DNA of 64,000 nucleotides from Leptothrix cholodnii SP-6 (GTDB lineage Bacteria; Pseudomonadota; Gammaproteobacteria; Burkholderiales; Burkholderiaceae_C): NCBI RefSeq assembly GCF_000019785.1, contig NC_010524.1, positions 2,666,001 to 2,730,000 of the forward strand, read 5' to 3'. Shown piece by piece: positions 15,950 to 25,833 of this stretch (position 1 is its first letter; each line of letters starts with the position of its first letter). The notes under the pieces were generated by a model. It saw only the letters and a program-made list of their open reading frames with translations, ran no database searches and was not told where the DNA came from. The position numbers and the translations under genes were made by a program.

Positions 15950-18109
15950 TCAGGCGGGGTTTTCGCCGTGGGTCCGCAGCCGGAACGTGTTGCGGCCCGC
16001 GTGCTTGGCCTCGTAGAGCGCAGCGTCGGCGGTCGCCATGAGGGCCTTCAGGCTCCTGGCGTCGACATCGCCGGTCAGCAGGCCGACGCCGATGCTGGCG
16101 GTGGCAGGCAGGAACCCCGCCGCCAGATCGAACGGGGTCTGCATGACCGCGTGGATCTTCGACGCCACCCGCCGGGCCTCGTCCTGGTCGTGCAGCTGTT
16201 CGAGCAGCACGACAAATTCGTCGCCGCCCAGGCGCGCGACGGTGTCGGTGTCACGCACCGCGCCTTTGAGCCGACGCGCGAATTCGGTCAGCACCGCGTC
16301 GCCGGCGGCGTGGCCGTGGCGGTCGTTGATGCCCTTGAAGTGATCGATGTCGATGTACAGCAGGGCCGGCTTCAGCGCCGTGCGCCGTGCGCGCCGCAGG
16401 GCCTCGTGCAGCCGGTCGTCGAACTGCAGGCGGTTGGCCAGCCCGGTCAGGTGGTCGACACGGGCGAGCTGGCGCAGCTGCGCCTCGACCGCCTTCAGCT
16501 CCGAGATGTCCATGCTCATCGCGTACAGGCCCGCCACCGAGCCGTCGCTGCGCACATCGGGCACGTAAGTGCTGCGCAGATGGCGCTCGCGCCCGCCGCG
16601 GTCGGTCAGGCCCTCCAGGGTCTGGCGCCTTCCGCTGCGCAGCACCTCGTCCATGACGGGTTTGCGGGCCGCGTGGAACGCCGCGCCGAGGCAATCGCCG
16701 AAGGTCCGGCCGATCAGGCTGTCGGGCGCGATGCCGAACCAGTCCGCGTAAGTCTGGTTGGCGAACACGAAGCGGTGCTCGCGATCGAAGTAGGCGATCA
16801 GCGCGGGCAGGTTGTTCGTGATCAGGCGCAGCAGCTCCTCGTTGGCCGCCAGTCGGGCCTGCGCCTCCTTGCGCTCGGTGACGTCGCGCAGCATCAGCTG
16901 GGTCTGCCACTGGCCGCGGGCGTCGATGTGGCGGGCCGTCTGCGGCTCGATCTGCAGCGTCCGGCCGTCGCCGCGTGTCAGCTGCAGGTCGGGCGACACC
17001 GGTGCAGACGGCTGCGCCGCAGCCAGCCACTTCGCCAGCGCCGCGCCGGTGTGCGCCAGCTCGGCCAGCGGCCTGCCGAGGACATCGGCCGGCTCGATGC
17101 CGAGCAGGGCGCTGGCGGACGGGTTGAGCGCGCCGACCCTGCCGTCGGGGCCGACCAGCAGGATGCCTTCGTTGGCGTGCTCGAACAGCGCCGCCTGCTG
17201 CCGCTGGCTCGACAGCAGCTCGGCCGCCAGCGCGCAGATCAGCACGCTGGTGCAGGCCTGCGCCGTGATGTAGCTCCACAGCGCGAGCAGTCCGGCATGC
17301 GGATCGTGGCCGGCAAACGGGCCGACCCCATTGGCAGTCCCCCACGCCACCGCGCCCGACAGCAGCAGCACCGACAGCGACGCGGCGAGCACGCCGGCAC
17401 GCAGCGCGAGCACCGCCGTCACGAACAGCGGCAGCGACAGCAGCGGAAACAGCAGCGCCGGTGCCACCCAGGGCGAGAAGCTCAGGGTGCCGCAGACCAG
17501 CACCACGCCCAGCAGCAGCAGGTTGATCAGGCCGGCTCGACCGCCGAACGTGGTGCGTGACGTGGCAGCGGTGAGCGCCACCAGCGGCACGCCGCCGAGC
17601 AAGGCGCCGACGGCATCGCCCACCCACCACGACATCCAGGCGGAGACCCAGATCGACTCGGGCAGCAGGCCGGCCACCCGCAGCCAGGCCGTGCCGTTGC
17701 TCGCGGTGACCACCATGCCGGCCATCGCCGCCAGCAGGTACACGCCGAGGTCGTTGCGCCGTGTCAGGGCCGGATCGAAGCCCCAGCGCCGCAACAGCCG
17801 CGTGCTCAGCCACGGCCCCAGCGCATTGCCGGCGGCGATGCCCAGCCCCATCCACGGCGGCCCGCCGATCTCGACATTGACCGCGAAGGCGGCCGCCATG
17901 ACGCCGATCGACATCAGGCCGCCCCAGCGCAGGTAGGCGGCGATCGCGATCCCGGTCGGCAGCCACACCAGCGAGACATGGGTGCCGACGTAGGGGATCA
18001 GCAGCCCGAGCCGCGCGCCCAGGTAGTAGACGACCGCGACGCCGAGCAGCCTGGCGGCCCAGATCGCGGGTGACGTGGCGGACAGAACCGGGTCCGTGGA
18101 TCTGATCAT
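15950..18109 (-). CDS. Diguanylate cyclase: MASE1-PAS-PAS-GGDEF
   Basis: 719-residue membrane-bound enzyme making cyclic di-GMP. About residues 12-300 form a multi-span MASE1-type sensor (AARLLGVAVVYYLGARLGLL; VSLVWLPTGIAIAAYLRWGG). Two PAS domains follow at about 315-435 and 445-565 (ILLVGPDGRVGALNPSASAL; LPALIAYFDREHRFVFANQT). The cyclase domain has DHLTGLANR, IDIDHFKGINDRHGH and an intact GGDEF at residues 628-632. An inhibitory I-site RDTD lies five residues before it, so product inhibition is expected. No EAL domain is present. It lies upstream of the PspA/AAA operon on the same strand but 119 bp away. ATG 18109 is preceded by a tandem repeat that creates a second, out-of-frame ATG. Confidence 0.93.
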   Translation of the reverse strand: MIRSTDPVLSATSPAIWAARLLGVAVVYYLGARLGLLIPYVGTHVSLVWLPTGIAIAAYLRWGGLMSIGVMAAAFAVNVEIGGPPWMGLGIAAGNALGPWLSTRLLRRWGFDPALTRRNDLGVYLLAAMAGMVVTASNGTAWLRVAGLLPESIWVSAWMSWWVGDAVGALLGGVPLVALTAATSRTTFGGRAGLINLLLLGVVLVCGTLSFSPWVAPALLFPLLSLPLFVTAVLALRAGVLAASLSVLLLSGAVAWGTANGVGPFAGHDPHAGLLALWSYITAQACTSVLICALAAELLSSQRQQAALFEHANEGILLVGPDGRVGALNPSASALLGIEPADVLGRPLAELAHTGAALAKWLAAAQPSAPVSPDLQLTRGDGRTLQIEPQTARHIDARGQWQTQLMLRDVTERKEAQARLAANEELLRLITNNLPALIAYFDREHRFVFANQTYADWFGIAPDSLIGRTFGDCLGAAFHAARKPVMDEVLRSGRRQTLEGLTDRGGRERHLRSTYVPDVRSDGSVAGLYAMSMDISELKAVEAQLRQLARVDHLTGLANRLQFDDRLHEALRRARRTALKPALLYIDIDHFKGINDRHGHAAGDAVLTEFARRLKGAVRDTDTVARLGGDEFVVLLEQLHDQDEARRVASKIHAVMQTPFDLAAGFLPATASIGVGLLTGDVDARSLKALMATADAALYEAKHAGRNTFRLRTHGENPA

Positions 18110-18124
18110 TCTTTGATCATTCTT
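18103..18124 (-). repeat. 11-bp tandem repeat over the diguanylate cyclase start, with 4-codon leader ORF
   Basis: TGATCATTCTT occurs twice in tandem (18103-18113 and 18114-18124, plus strand). On the coding strand it gives two ATGs 11 bp apart. The upstream one (18120) reads Met-Ile-Lys-Glu-stop, and its stop overlaps the true ATG as ATGA. This may be a minimal leader that couples translation, or a chance slippage product. Confidence 0.4.
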
Positions 18125-18205
18125 GTTGGTGTCGTCTTCGCAGAGAAACGCCGGTGCACGATGGAGGTGCCCCTGTCCGTGGCTGTAACAGTATCGATGC
18201 AAGGG

Positions 18206-18231
18206 CGCATCGGACCGACAAATCCGATGCG
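18206..18231. promoter_or_regulatory. Palindrome in the divergent region between the cyclase and A2M genes
   Basis: Perfect 9-bp inverted repeat, CGCATCGGA (18206-18214) and TCCGATGCG (18223-18231), with an 8-bp spacer. It lies 97 bp from the cyclase start and 68 bp from the alpha-2-macroglobulin start. It could be an operator acting on either divergent promoter. I found no convincing -35/-10 pair around it. Confidence 0.45.
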
Positions 18232-18298
18232 TCAGCAAGGGCGTCGGGCGGCGAGCCTGCCCTAGACTCCCGCGCACCCCTCACACGGAACGCCCGCC

Positions 18299-21200
18299 AT
18301 GCCCCAACGGATCAAAGCCGCGATCGCCGCAGTCATCGTCGTGCTGGTGGCGGTCCTGGCCTGGTGGGCCTGGTCGTCCGGCCGGCAGGATACGCTGCCG
18401 AGCCGGGTCGAGGTCGGCAGCGCGCAACCCTTCGCGCTGGCCGACTGCAAGGCCCGGCTGTTCGACGGCGCACCGGCGATCGCGGTGATGTTCACCCAGC
18501 CGCTGGCGCGTTCGCAGGACTGGGGCAAGCTGCTCAAGGCCCACGAAAGTGTCGGCACGGGCGACTCGGCCCAGGCCACGCAGGCCACCGAGCCGGTGCC
18601 CGCGCGCTGGGTGCTGGGCGACAACCCGCGCGTGCTCTACCTGCCGTACGTCAAGCCCGAGCACACCTTCCGCATCGAGCTGGCCGCCGACCTGAAGGCC
18701 GCGGGCGACGGCGGCACGCTCGCCACGGCGCAGACCTGCACGGCCGCCAGCGAGGCGATGCCGGTGGCGTTCTACTTCGCCAGCCGCGGCGTCGTGCTGC
18801 CGGCGGGCCAGAACGGCGGCCTGCCGGTGGTGACGGTCAACACGCCCGAGGTCGACGTGCAGTTCCTGCGCGTGGGCGCCAGCGCCCTGCCCGGCTTTCT
18901 CGAACAGGTCGGCGGGCGCCCGCCCGAGCGCCGCGCGACACAAGGCGACGGCAGCGACGAAGAGTCCGACGGCGGCTACGACTACCTGAGCAACGAACGC
19001 CGCCTCAAGGGCACCGTCTCGGGCTGGCAGCTCGACCAGTTGCGCGAGCAGTCCACCAGCGTCTACCTCGGCCGCTTCGCCACCGACGAGCGCACCAACC
19101 GCCGCAACGTCAGCTTCCTGCCGGTCGAGAAGATCAAGGAACTGCAGGAGCCCGGCGTCTACATCGCGGTGATGAACCCGCCGGGGCGCTTCGGCTGGGA
19201 CTACCAGGTGACCTACTTCTACGTCACCGACATCGGCCTGCACCTGCGCCGCCACGCCGCGCAGACCGACGTGTTCGCGACCTCGCTGAAAACGGGCACG
19301 GCGCTGGACGGCATCGAGGTCTCGCTGCTCGACGCCACCGGCAAGGCGCTGGCGCAGGCGCGCACCGACGGCGCCGGCCACGCGGTGTTCGACGGCGCCA
19401 CCGACCCGGCGCGCGCCGTGATGGCGCGGCGCGGCCAGGAGATGTCGGTGATCGCGCTGCGCGACCCGGCGCTCGACCTGTCGGAGTTCGACGTCGGCGG
19501 CAACCCGTCGCGCAACCAGAAGCTGTTCATCTACGCCGGCCGCGACCTGTACCGGCCGGGCGAGCCGTTCACCGTGTCGGTGCTGGCGCGTGACGCCGAC
19601 GGCAAGCCGCTGCCGGCACCCGCCGGCGCCACCGCGCTGCCGCTGACGCTGGTGCTGAAGAAGCCCGACGGCCAGACCGAGTCGACCCGCATCGTGCTCC
19701 CGCAGACCGCCGGCACCGCCTACTACCAGCACGCCGTCACGCTGCCGGCCGATGCGCCGACCGGCCGCTGGCTGCTCGAAGCGCGCACCGACCCGGCCGC
19801 CAGGCGGGCCGACGCGCAATGGAGCTTCCAGGTCGAGGAGTTCCTGCCCGAGCGCATGAAGCTCGACCTGAAGGCGCCCGAAGCGCCGCTGCAGGGCGGC
19901 GCCGCCACGCTGTCGGTCGGCGTCGAGGGCAACTACCTCTACGGCGCGCCGGCCGCGGGCAACCGGCTGCTCGGCAGCGTCGCCACCGAGCGCGAACGCC
20001 TCGCGCTGCCCAAGGCCTGGCCGGGATTCATCTTCGGCGACGTCGAGGACGACAGCGCGAAAAAGCGCCAGGACCTGCCCGAGGCCGAACTCGACGACGC
20101 CGGCCACGCCGAGGTCGCGGTGCCGGTCGACGTGGCGCAGCGCAAGTCGCCGATGAAGCTGCGCGCCAGCTTCAGCCTGCTCGAATCGGGCGGGCGGCCG
20201 GTCGTGCGTTCGATCGAACGCAGCTGGTGGCCGGCGCCGGTGCTGGTGGGCGTGCGCCCGCTGTTCGACCGCGACGTGGTGCAGGAAGGCGGGCTGGCCG
20301 AATTCGAGCTGGCGCGGGTCGACAGCAGCGGCAAGTTCTCGGCGGCCAAGGAAATCCGCATCCAGCTGGTGCGCGAGGAGCGCCGCTGGTACTGGCGCTA
20401 CGACGACAGTCGCGGCTGGAACAGCGGCTTCAACGTCGAAGAAGAGATCACCGAGGCGCGCAGCGTGGCGCTGGCCGCGCGCAGCAAGATCGCGCTGCCG
20501 GTCGGCTACGGCCGCTACCGGCTGGAGCTGCACGACCCGGCGACGCAGCTGACCGCGCGCTACCGCTTCTACGCCGGCTGGGGCGCGCAGGACGCCGACG
20601 ACGTCGGCAACCGCCCGGACCGCGTGCAGCTCAAGCTCGAAGGCGCGCCGTTCAAGGGCGGCGACACGGCCAAACTGACGATCACGCCGCCGCACGACGG
20701 CGAGGCGCTGGTGACGGTCGAGGGCGACCGCGTGCTGTACCAGAAGCGCGTCGGCGTGCGCACCGGCGGCACGCAGATCACGATTCCGGTCGACCCGAGC
20801 TGGCAGCGCCACGACCTCTACATCGGCGTGGTCGCCTTCCGCGCCGGCAGCCAGGGCGACCGCGTGACGCCGTCGCGCGCGCTCGGCCTGGTCCACCTGC
20901 CGCTGTCGCGCGAGGCGCGCAAGCTGCAGCTGGCGATGACCGCGCCGGCCAAGGCCGTGCCCGAGCAGAAGGTGCCGGTGAAGATCAGGCTGCGCGACGC
21001 CGGCGGCAAGCCGGTGAGCGGCGCCGGGGCGATCGTGACGCTGTCGGCGGTCGACGTGGGCATCCTCAACATCACGCGCCATGCGAGCCCCGACCCGCTC
21101 GGTTTCTTCTTCGGCAAGCACCGCTACGACGCCGACGTCATCGACCTCTACGGCAAGCTGATCGAGAAGATGGACGGCAGCGCCGCCAGGCAGCGTTTCG

Positions 21201-23392
21201 GCGGCGACGCCGGCCAGCGCGACACGCAGAGCCTGCCGCGCAAGGTGCGGCTGGTCGACCTGTTCAGCGGGCCGGTGGTGCTCGATGCCAACGGCGAGGC
21301 GACCATCCCGCTCGCCTTGCCCGACTTCAACGGCACGCTGCGCCTGATGGCGGTGGCGAGCACGGCCGACAGCTACGCAAAAGCAGACGCCGAGATGACG
21401 GTGGCCGCGCCGATCGTGGCCGAGCTGGCGATGCCGCGTTTCATCGCGCCGGGCGACAGCGCCACCATCGCGCTCGACGTCACCAACCTGTCGGGCAGCG
21501 CGCAGGAGGTCAGCGTCAAGGTCGAGGCCGGCGCGCCGCTCAAGATCACGGGCAGCAGCGCCCCGGTCAAGCTGGCCGACCAGCAGCGCACGGTGCTGCG
21601 CTACACGGCCGAGGCGACCGACGCCTACGGCCTGGCGCCGATCAAGCTCACGGTCACCGCCGGCGCGATCCGGCTGGTGCGCGAGGCGGCGCTGCAGGTG
21701 CAGCCGGCGACGCCGCTGGTGCGCGAAGTGCGCCGCCTGCGCGTCGAGCCCGAGGGCACGGTCAAGCTCGACGCCACGCTGGCCGACGGGCTGTGGGCCG
21801 GTTCGACCGCGGTCGGCGTGACGCTGTCGAACAAGCCGCCGATCGACGTGCGCGACGCCGTCCAAGGCCTGCTGATGTACCCCTACGGCTGCCTGGAGCA
21901 GACCACCAGCAGCGCCTACCCGCTGGTGTTCATCGACGAGGCGGCGGCCACGGCGATGCGCATGACGCCGATCTCGCGCGAGGAGCGCGCCAAACGGCTC
22001 GACGTGGCGTTCGGCCGCCTGGCCGGCATGCAGCAGCCGCAAGGCGGCTTCGGCCTGTGGAACGCCAGCAGCCCCTACGAGGCCTGGCTGAGCGCCTACG
22101 TCGGCGGCTTCCTGCAGGACGCCCGCGAGGCCGGTTTCGCGGTGCCCGATGCGCTCGAAAGACGCGCGATGGCCGCGCTGCTGGAGCAGTTCCAGCGCGC
22201 CCCCGGCCTGCAGATCCAGCCGCCCGCCGAGCTGCGCCGCGGCGCGGCGGGTCGGGTCAGCGACTTCCGCGAGGTCGAACTGCTGCGCATGGCGCACCAG
22301 CGTTTTGCCGAGGCCGCGCACATCGGCTACATCCTGGCGCGCGAGCAGAAGGCGCCGCTCGCCACCCTGCGCACGCTGCACGACAGCCACCGCGCCAACG
22401 CCCGCTCGCCGCTGCCGCTGGTGCACCTGGCGCTGGCGCTCAAGCTGATGGGCGACGAGGCGCGCGCCAAGGTGGCGATCGACGACGCGCTGCAGCGCCC
22501 CTACGGCATCGGGCCGGCCGACGACCGGCACGGCTGGGGCGAGTGGCTGGGCGACTACGGCTCGCAGGTGCGCGACCCGGCGCTGGCCTACGCGCTGCTG
22601 CAGCGCCACAAGATCGTGCACGCCAGGCGCGAGAACCTGCTGCTCGACCTGGCCGGCGAGTTCACGCGCCGCCAGTACCTGTCGACACAGGAGCGGCTGG
22701 CGCTGTTCCTGGCCGCGCGCGCGGCCGGTGGCGACACCGAGCAACCCTGGAGCGCCGCGCTGCAGACCGGCGCGCAAAGCGAGAACCTGAGCGCCAGGTC
22801 GAACGAGCAGCGCAGCGTCGACGCCGCCACGCTCAAGCGCGGCATCAGCGTCGGCAACCGCGGCACGCAGCCGCTGTTCGTCGAGCTGGCGGTGCAGGGC
22901 TATCCGGTCAAGCCGCTGCCGGCGCGCGAGGAGCGCATCGCCATCGAACGCAGCTGGTGGACCACCGCCGGCGCGCCGGTCGCGGGCCGGCAGTTCAAGA
23001 CCGGCGACATGCTGATCGTGCGGCTGCGCGTCAACGCCCGGCAGCGCATCAAGGACGGCCTGATCGTCGACCGCAACCCCGCCGGCCTGGAGGTCGAGAA
23101 CCTGAACCTGAGCCAGGGCGCGCAGGCGGGCGAGTTCACGGTCGAGAACATCCCGATCGCCGGCGCGATGGCCGACGCGCGCATCAAGCACAGCGAATAC
23201 CGCGACGACCGCTTCGTGCTGGCCGCCGACCTCGACGGCCGCCGGCTCGACGTCTTCTACCTCGTGCGCGTGGTCACGCCGGGCCGCTACGTCGTGCCCG
23301 CACCGTTCGTCGAAGACATGTACCGGCCGGACGTGCGCGGCATCGGCCGCACCGAGCCGGACATCGTGGTGGTCGACGCGCGCAGCCCATGA
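18299..23392 (+). CDS. Bacterial alpha-2-macroglobulin (thioester protease trap)
   Basis: 1697-residue large periplasmic protein of the bacterial A2M family (E. coli YfhM-like), thought to trap invading proteases covalently. An N-terminal membrane segment (residues about 8-26, AIAAVIVVLVAVLAWWAW) is followed by macroglobulin-like domains. The thioester motif CLEQ is intact with Cys at about residue 1198 (MYPYGCLEQTTSS), followed by the alpha-helical thioester domain (GGFGLWNASSPYEAWLSAYV). E. coli YfhM is a lipoprotein, whereas here no lipobox Cys is visible, so the anchor is probably the uncleaved TM. It overlaps pbpC by 4 bp (ATGA), the standard A2M-PBP1C pairing that joins protease defence with wall repair. 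It is 104 kb-scale in no sense unusual apart from the anchor. Confidence 0.95.
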   Translation: MPQRIKAAIAAVIVVLVAVLAWWAWSSGRQDTLPSRVEVGSAQPFALADCKARLFDGAPAIAVMFTQPLARSQDWGKLLKAHESVGTGDSAQATQATEPVPARWVLGDNPRVLYLPYVKPEHTFRIELAADLKAAGDGGTLATAQTCTAASEAMPVAFYFASRGVVLPAGQNGGLPVVTVNTPEVDVQFLRVGASALPGFLEQVGGRPPERRATQGDGSDEESDGGYDYLSNERRLKGTVSGWQLDQLREQSTSVYLGRFATDERTNRRNVSFLPVEKIKELQEPGVYIAVMNPPGRFGWDYQVTYFYVTDIGLHLRRHAAQTDVFATSLKTGTALDGIEVSLLDATGKALAQARTDGAGHAVFDGATDPARAVMARRGQEMSVIALRDPALDLSEFDVGGNPSRNQKLFIYAGRDLYRPGEPFTVSVLARDADGKPLPAPAGATALPLTLVLKKPDGQTESTRIVLPQTAGTAYYQHAVTLPADAPTGRWLLEARTDPAARRADAQWSFQVEEFLPERMKLDLKAPEAPLQGGAATLSVGVEGNYLYGAPAAGNRLLGSVATERERLALPKAWPGFIFGDVEDDSAKKRQDLPEAELDDAGHAEVAVPVDVAQRKSPMKLRASFSLLESGGRPVVRSIERSWWPAPVLVGVRPLFDRDVVQEGGLAEFELARVDSSGKFSAAKEIRIQLVREERRWYWRYDDSRGWNSGFNVEEEITEARSVALAARSKIALPVGYGRYRLELHDPATQLTARYRFYAGWGAQDADDVGNRPDRVQLKLEGAPFKGGDTAKLTITPPHDGEALVTVEGDRVLYQKRVGVRTGGTQITIPVDPSWQRHDLYIGVVAFRAGSQGDRVTPSRALGLVHLPLSREARKLQLAMTAPAKAVPEQKVPVKIRLRDAGGKPVSGAGAIVTLSAVDVGILNITRHASPDPLGFFFGKHRYDADVIDLYGKLIEKMDGSAARQRFGGDAGQRDTQSLPRKVRLVDLFSGPVVLDANGEATIPLALPDFNGTLRLMAVASTADSYAKADAEMTVAAPIVAELAMPRFIAPGDSATIALDVTNLSGSAQEVSVKVEAGAPLKITGSSAPVKLADQQRTVLRYTAEATDAYGLAPIKLTVTAGAIRLVREAALQVQPATPLVREVRRLRVEPEGTVKLDATLADGLWAGSTAVGVTLSNKPPIDVRDAVQGLLMYPYGCLEQTTSSAYPLVFIDEAAATAMRMTPISREERAKRLDVAFGRLAGMQQPQGGFGLWNASSPYEAWLSAYVGGFLQDAREAGFAVPDALERRAMAALLEQFQRAPGLQIQPPAELRRGAAGRVSDFREVELLRMAHQRFAEAAHIGYILAREQKAPLATLRTLHDSHRANARSPLPLVHLALALKLMGDEARAKVAIDDALQRPYGIGPADDRHGWGEWLGDYGSQVRDPALAYALLQRHKIVHARRENLLLDLAGEFTRRQYLSTQERLALFLAARAAGGDTEQPWSAALQTGAQSENLSARSNEQRSVDAATLKRGISVGNRGTQPLFVELAVQGYPVKPLPAREERIAIERSWWTTAGAPVAGRQFKTGDMLIVRLRVNARQRIKDGLIVDRNPAGLEVENLNLSQGAQAGEFTVENIPIAGAMADARIKHSEYRDDRFVLAADLDGRRLDVFYLVRVVTPGRYVVPAPFVEDMYRPDVRGIGRTEPDIVVVDARSP

Positions 23393-25788
23393 AACGCGTG
23401 GCGCAGCGCGGCGCCGTGGCCCTGCTGGCGCTGGCCGCGCTGCTGTTCGGGCTCGACCGGGCCTTTCCGCTGCCGGCCCAGGCGCGCCTGGGCGCGGTCA
23501 GCGACGGCACGCGGGTCGTGCTGGCCCACGACGGCACGCCGCTGCGCACCTGGCCCGGCGCCGACGGCAGCCTGCGCCAGCCGATCACGCCCGATGCGGT
23601 GTCGCCGCTGTACCTCGAAGCGCTGCGCCATTACGAGGACCGCTGGTTCGACTGGCACCCGGGCGTCAACCCGCCCGCCCTGCTGCGCGCGGCCTGGCAA
23701 TGGGCGCGGCAAGGCCGCATCGTCTCGGGCGGATCGACGTTGACGATGCAGGTGGCGCGCCTGCTCGACCCGTCGCCATCGGCACCACGCAGCCTGGCCG
23801 CCAAGCTGCGCCAGATCGCCCGGGCGCTGCAGCTCGAGGCGCACCTGAGCAAGGCGCAGATCCTGACGCTCTACCTGAATCACGCACCGATGGGCGGCCA
23901 GATCGAGGGCGTCGAGATGGCCGCGCGCGCCTACCTCGGCAAGCCGGCGCGCACGCTCAGCCACGCCGAGGCGGCGCTGCTGGTGGCGCTGCCGCAAGCC
24001 CCGTCGCGGCTGCGGCCCGACCGCGCCGCCGGTGCGGCCCAGGCGGCGCGCGACAAGGTGCTGCAGCGCATGCGCACGCTGGGCATCTGGGACGCGGCCA
24101 CGGTGGCCGATGCACGGCTCGAGCGCGTGTTCGCCCCACCGCTGCGCGCCCGCTGGCTGGCGCCGCTGGCCGCCGAGCGCCTGCGCCAGGCGGCGCTGCG
24201 ATCGAGCAGAACCGGCGACGCCGCCGCGCCGATCATTGCCAGCACGCTCGACGCCGGCGTGCAGCTGCGCCTGGAGCAGGTGCTGCTCGACCGCCTCGGC
24301 AGCCTGCCCGACCCGGTGTCGATTGCCGCGCTGGTGGTCGAGAACGACACGCTGGCGGTGCGCGGCTACGCCGGCTCGGCCGATTTCACCGACAACAGCC
24401 GCGCGGCCCACGTCGACATGGTGCGCGCGGTGCGCTCGCCCGGCTCGACGCTCAAGCCGTTTCTGTACGCGATGGCGCTCGACGACGGGCTGGTGCATTC
24501 CGAGAGCCTGCTGATCGACGCGCCGCAGAGCTTCGGCGGCTACGCGCCGGGCAATTTCGAGGCGGCGTTCAGCGGGCCGGTGAGCGTCAGCGACGCGCTG
24601 CAGCGCTCGCTCAACGTGCCGGCGGTCGACCTGCTGGAGCGCATCGGCCCGGCGCGTCTTGCCGCGCAGCTGCGCAATGCCGGGCTGCGCCTGCGTTGGC
24701 CCGCGGGCGGTGCGCCCAACCTGAGCCTGATCCTCGGCGGCGGCGGCACCACGCTCGAGGAACTGGTCGGCGCCTACACCGCGCTGGCACGCGACGGCGT
24801 GGCCGGGCTGCCGCGGCTGACGCCCGAGGCGCCGTTGATCGAGACCCGGCTGATGAGCGCGGGCGCCGCCTTCATCGTGCGCGAGATCCTCGAAAACGGC
24901 GGTCGCCCGGATGCACCGTTTCGCGAGTCGTCGGCCCGCGTGGCCTGGAAGACCGGCACCAGCTTCGGTTTCCGCGACGCCTGGGCGGTCGGCGTGACCG
25001 ACCGCTACACGGTCGGCATCTGGGTCGGCCGGCCCGACGGCACGCCCAACCCCGGCCACTTCGGCGCCAACACGGCGGCGCCGCTGGTCAAGGATCTGCT
25101 GGCCGCGCTCGGTGCACCGGGCGCCACCACCACCGGGCCGCGCAGCGTGCCCGCCGGCGTGCGCGCGCTCGACATCTGCTGGCCGCTCGGCCTGGCCGCC
25201 GAGGCGACGCCGCCGGACCAGTGCCGCGTGCGCCGCGCCGCCTGGACGCTCGACGGCACCGCGCCGCCGACGCTGCCCGACCGCGTGCGCAGCGGCGGCC
25301 TGATCGAGACCGCGTGGGTCGACGCTCGCCACACCCGGCGCCTGCGTCCCGGCTGCGAAACACGCGCACCGAGGCACACGCCGACGCCGATGTCGACGCC
25401 CGCCGCCACCCGCTGGGTGCCGCTCGAATACGTCCGCTGGCCGACGCTGCTGGAGCCGTGGATCGAACGCAGCCTGCGCAGCGAGGCCGAGCGCATCCCC
25501 TGGGCCGCCGACTGTGCGGCGCGTGGCCCGAGCCGCGCGCTGCGCATCACCGGCATCGAACACGGCAGCGTGATCCGCCCGGCGCCGGGCAGCCCGGCGG
25601 CCGTCGTGCGGGTGCAGGTGGTGGGCTCGCGCGAGCGGGTCGACTGGCTGCTCGACGGCCGGCTGGTCGGCAGCACCGAGCCCCACGGCGAGGGCCTGCG
25701 CCTGACGCTCGGTCGGACCGGCGAACACGCGCTGACGGCGATCGATCCGCAAGGCCGTTTCGAGCGGGTGCGCTTCAGCGTGCGCTGA
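23389..25788 (+). CDS. pbpC: Penicillin-binding protein 1C
   Basis: 799-residue bifunctional peptidoglycan synthase. One N-terminal TM (about residues 8-22) is followed by the GT51 transglycosylase with catalytic Glu83 in EDRWFDWHPG and the GGSTLTMQVARLL motif. The transpeptidase has SxxK as STLK at about Ser353, SLN, and KTGTS at about Lys521. A C-terminal domain typical of PBP1C (about 660-799, SRALRITGIEHGSVIRPAPG and VDWLLDGRLVG) is complete. The ATG overlaps the A2M stop, so translation is coupled. PBP1C with A2M is thought to repair the wall where proteins breach it. It is convergent with the cobalamin-binding gene, and an imperfect hairpin (25795-25826) fills the gap. Confidence 0.95.
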   Translation: MKRVAQRGAVALLALAALLFGLDRAFPLPAQARLGAVSDGTRVVLAHDGTPLRTWPGADGSLRQPITPDAVSPLYLEALRHYEDRWFDWHPGVNPPALLRAAWQWARQGRIVSGGSTLTMQVARLLDPSPSAPRSLAAKLRQIARALQLEAHLSKAQILTLYLNHAPMGGQIEGVEMAARAYLGKPARTLSHAEAALLVALPQAPSRLRPDRAAGAAQAARDKVLQRMRTLGIWDAATVADARLERVFAPPLRARWLAPLAAERLRQAALRSSRTGDAAAPIIASTLDAGVQLRLEQVLLDRLGSLPDPVSIAALVVENDTLAVRGYAGSADFTDNSRAAHVDMVRAVRSPGSTLKPFLYAMALDDGLVHSESLLIDAPQSFGGYAPGNFEAAFSGPVSVSDALQRSLNVPAVDLLERIGPARLAAQLRNAGLRLRWPAGGAPNLSLILGGGGTTLEELVGAYTALARDGVAGLPRLTPEAPLIETRLMSAGAAFIVREILENGGRPDAPFRESSARVAWKTGTSFGFRDAWAVGVTDRYTVGIWVGRPDGTPNPGHFGANTAAPLVKDLLAALGAPGATTTGPRSVPAGVRALDICWPLGLAAEATPPDQCRVRRAAWTLDGTAPPTLPDRVRSGGLIETAWVDARHTRRLRPGCETRAPRHTPTPMSTPAATRWVPLEYVRWPTLLEPWIERSLRSEAERIPWAADCAARGPSRALRITGIEHGSVIRPAPGSPAAVVRVQVVGSRERVDWLLDGRLVGSTEPHGEGLRLTLGRTGEHALTAIDPQGRFERVRFSVR

Positions 25789-25833
25789 ACCCTGGCGAGC
25801 GGGTCGAGCGGGTGAGCCCGTCGCCACCGACGG

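Noticed and set aside
18281..23191. Very long open frame on the minus strand opposite the A2M gene
   Set aside because: It is an antisense shadow caused by high GC third positions; the translation is Arg/His/Gln/Ala-rich with no domain, while the plus frame gives a complete A2M.
19819..23388. In-frame upstream extension of pbpC into the A2M gene
   Set aside because: The sequence before the pbpC ATG (23389) is an out-of-frame reading of A2M; the PBP1C signal/TM starts exactly at the ATGA overlap.
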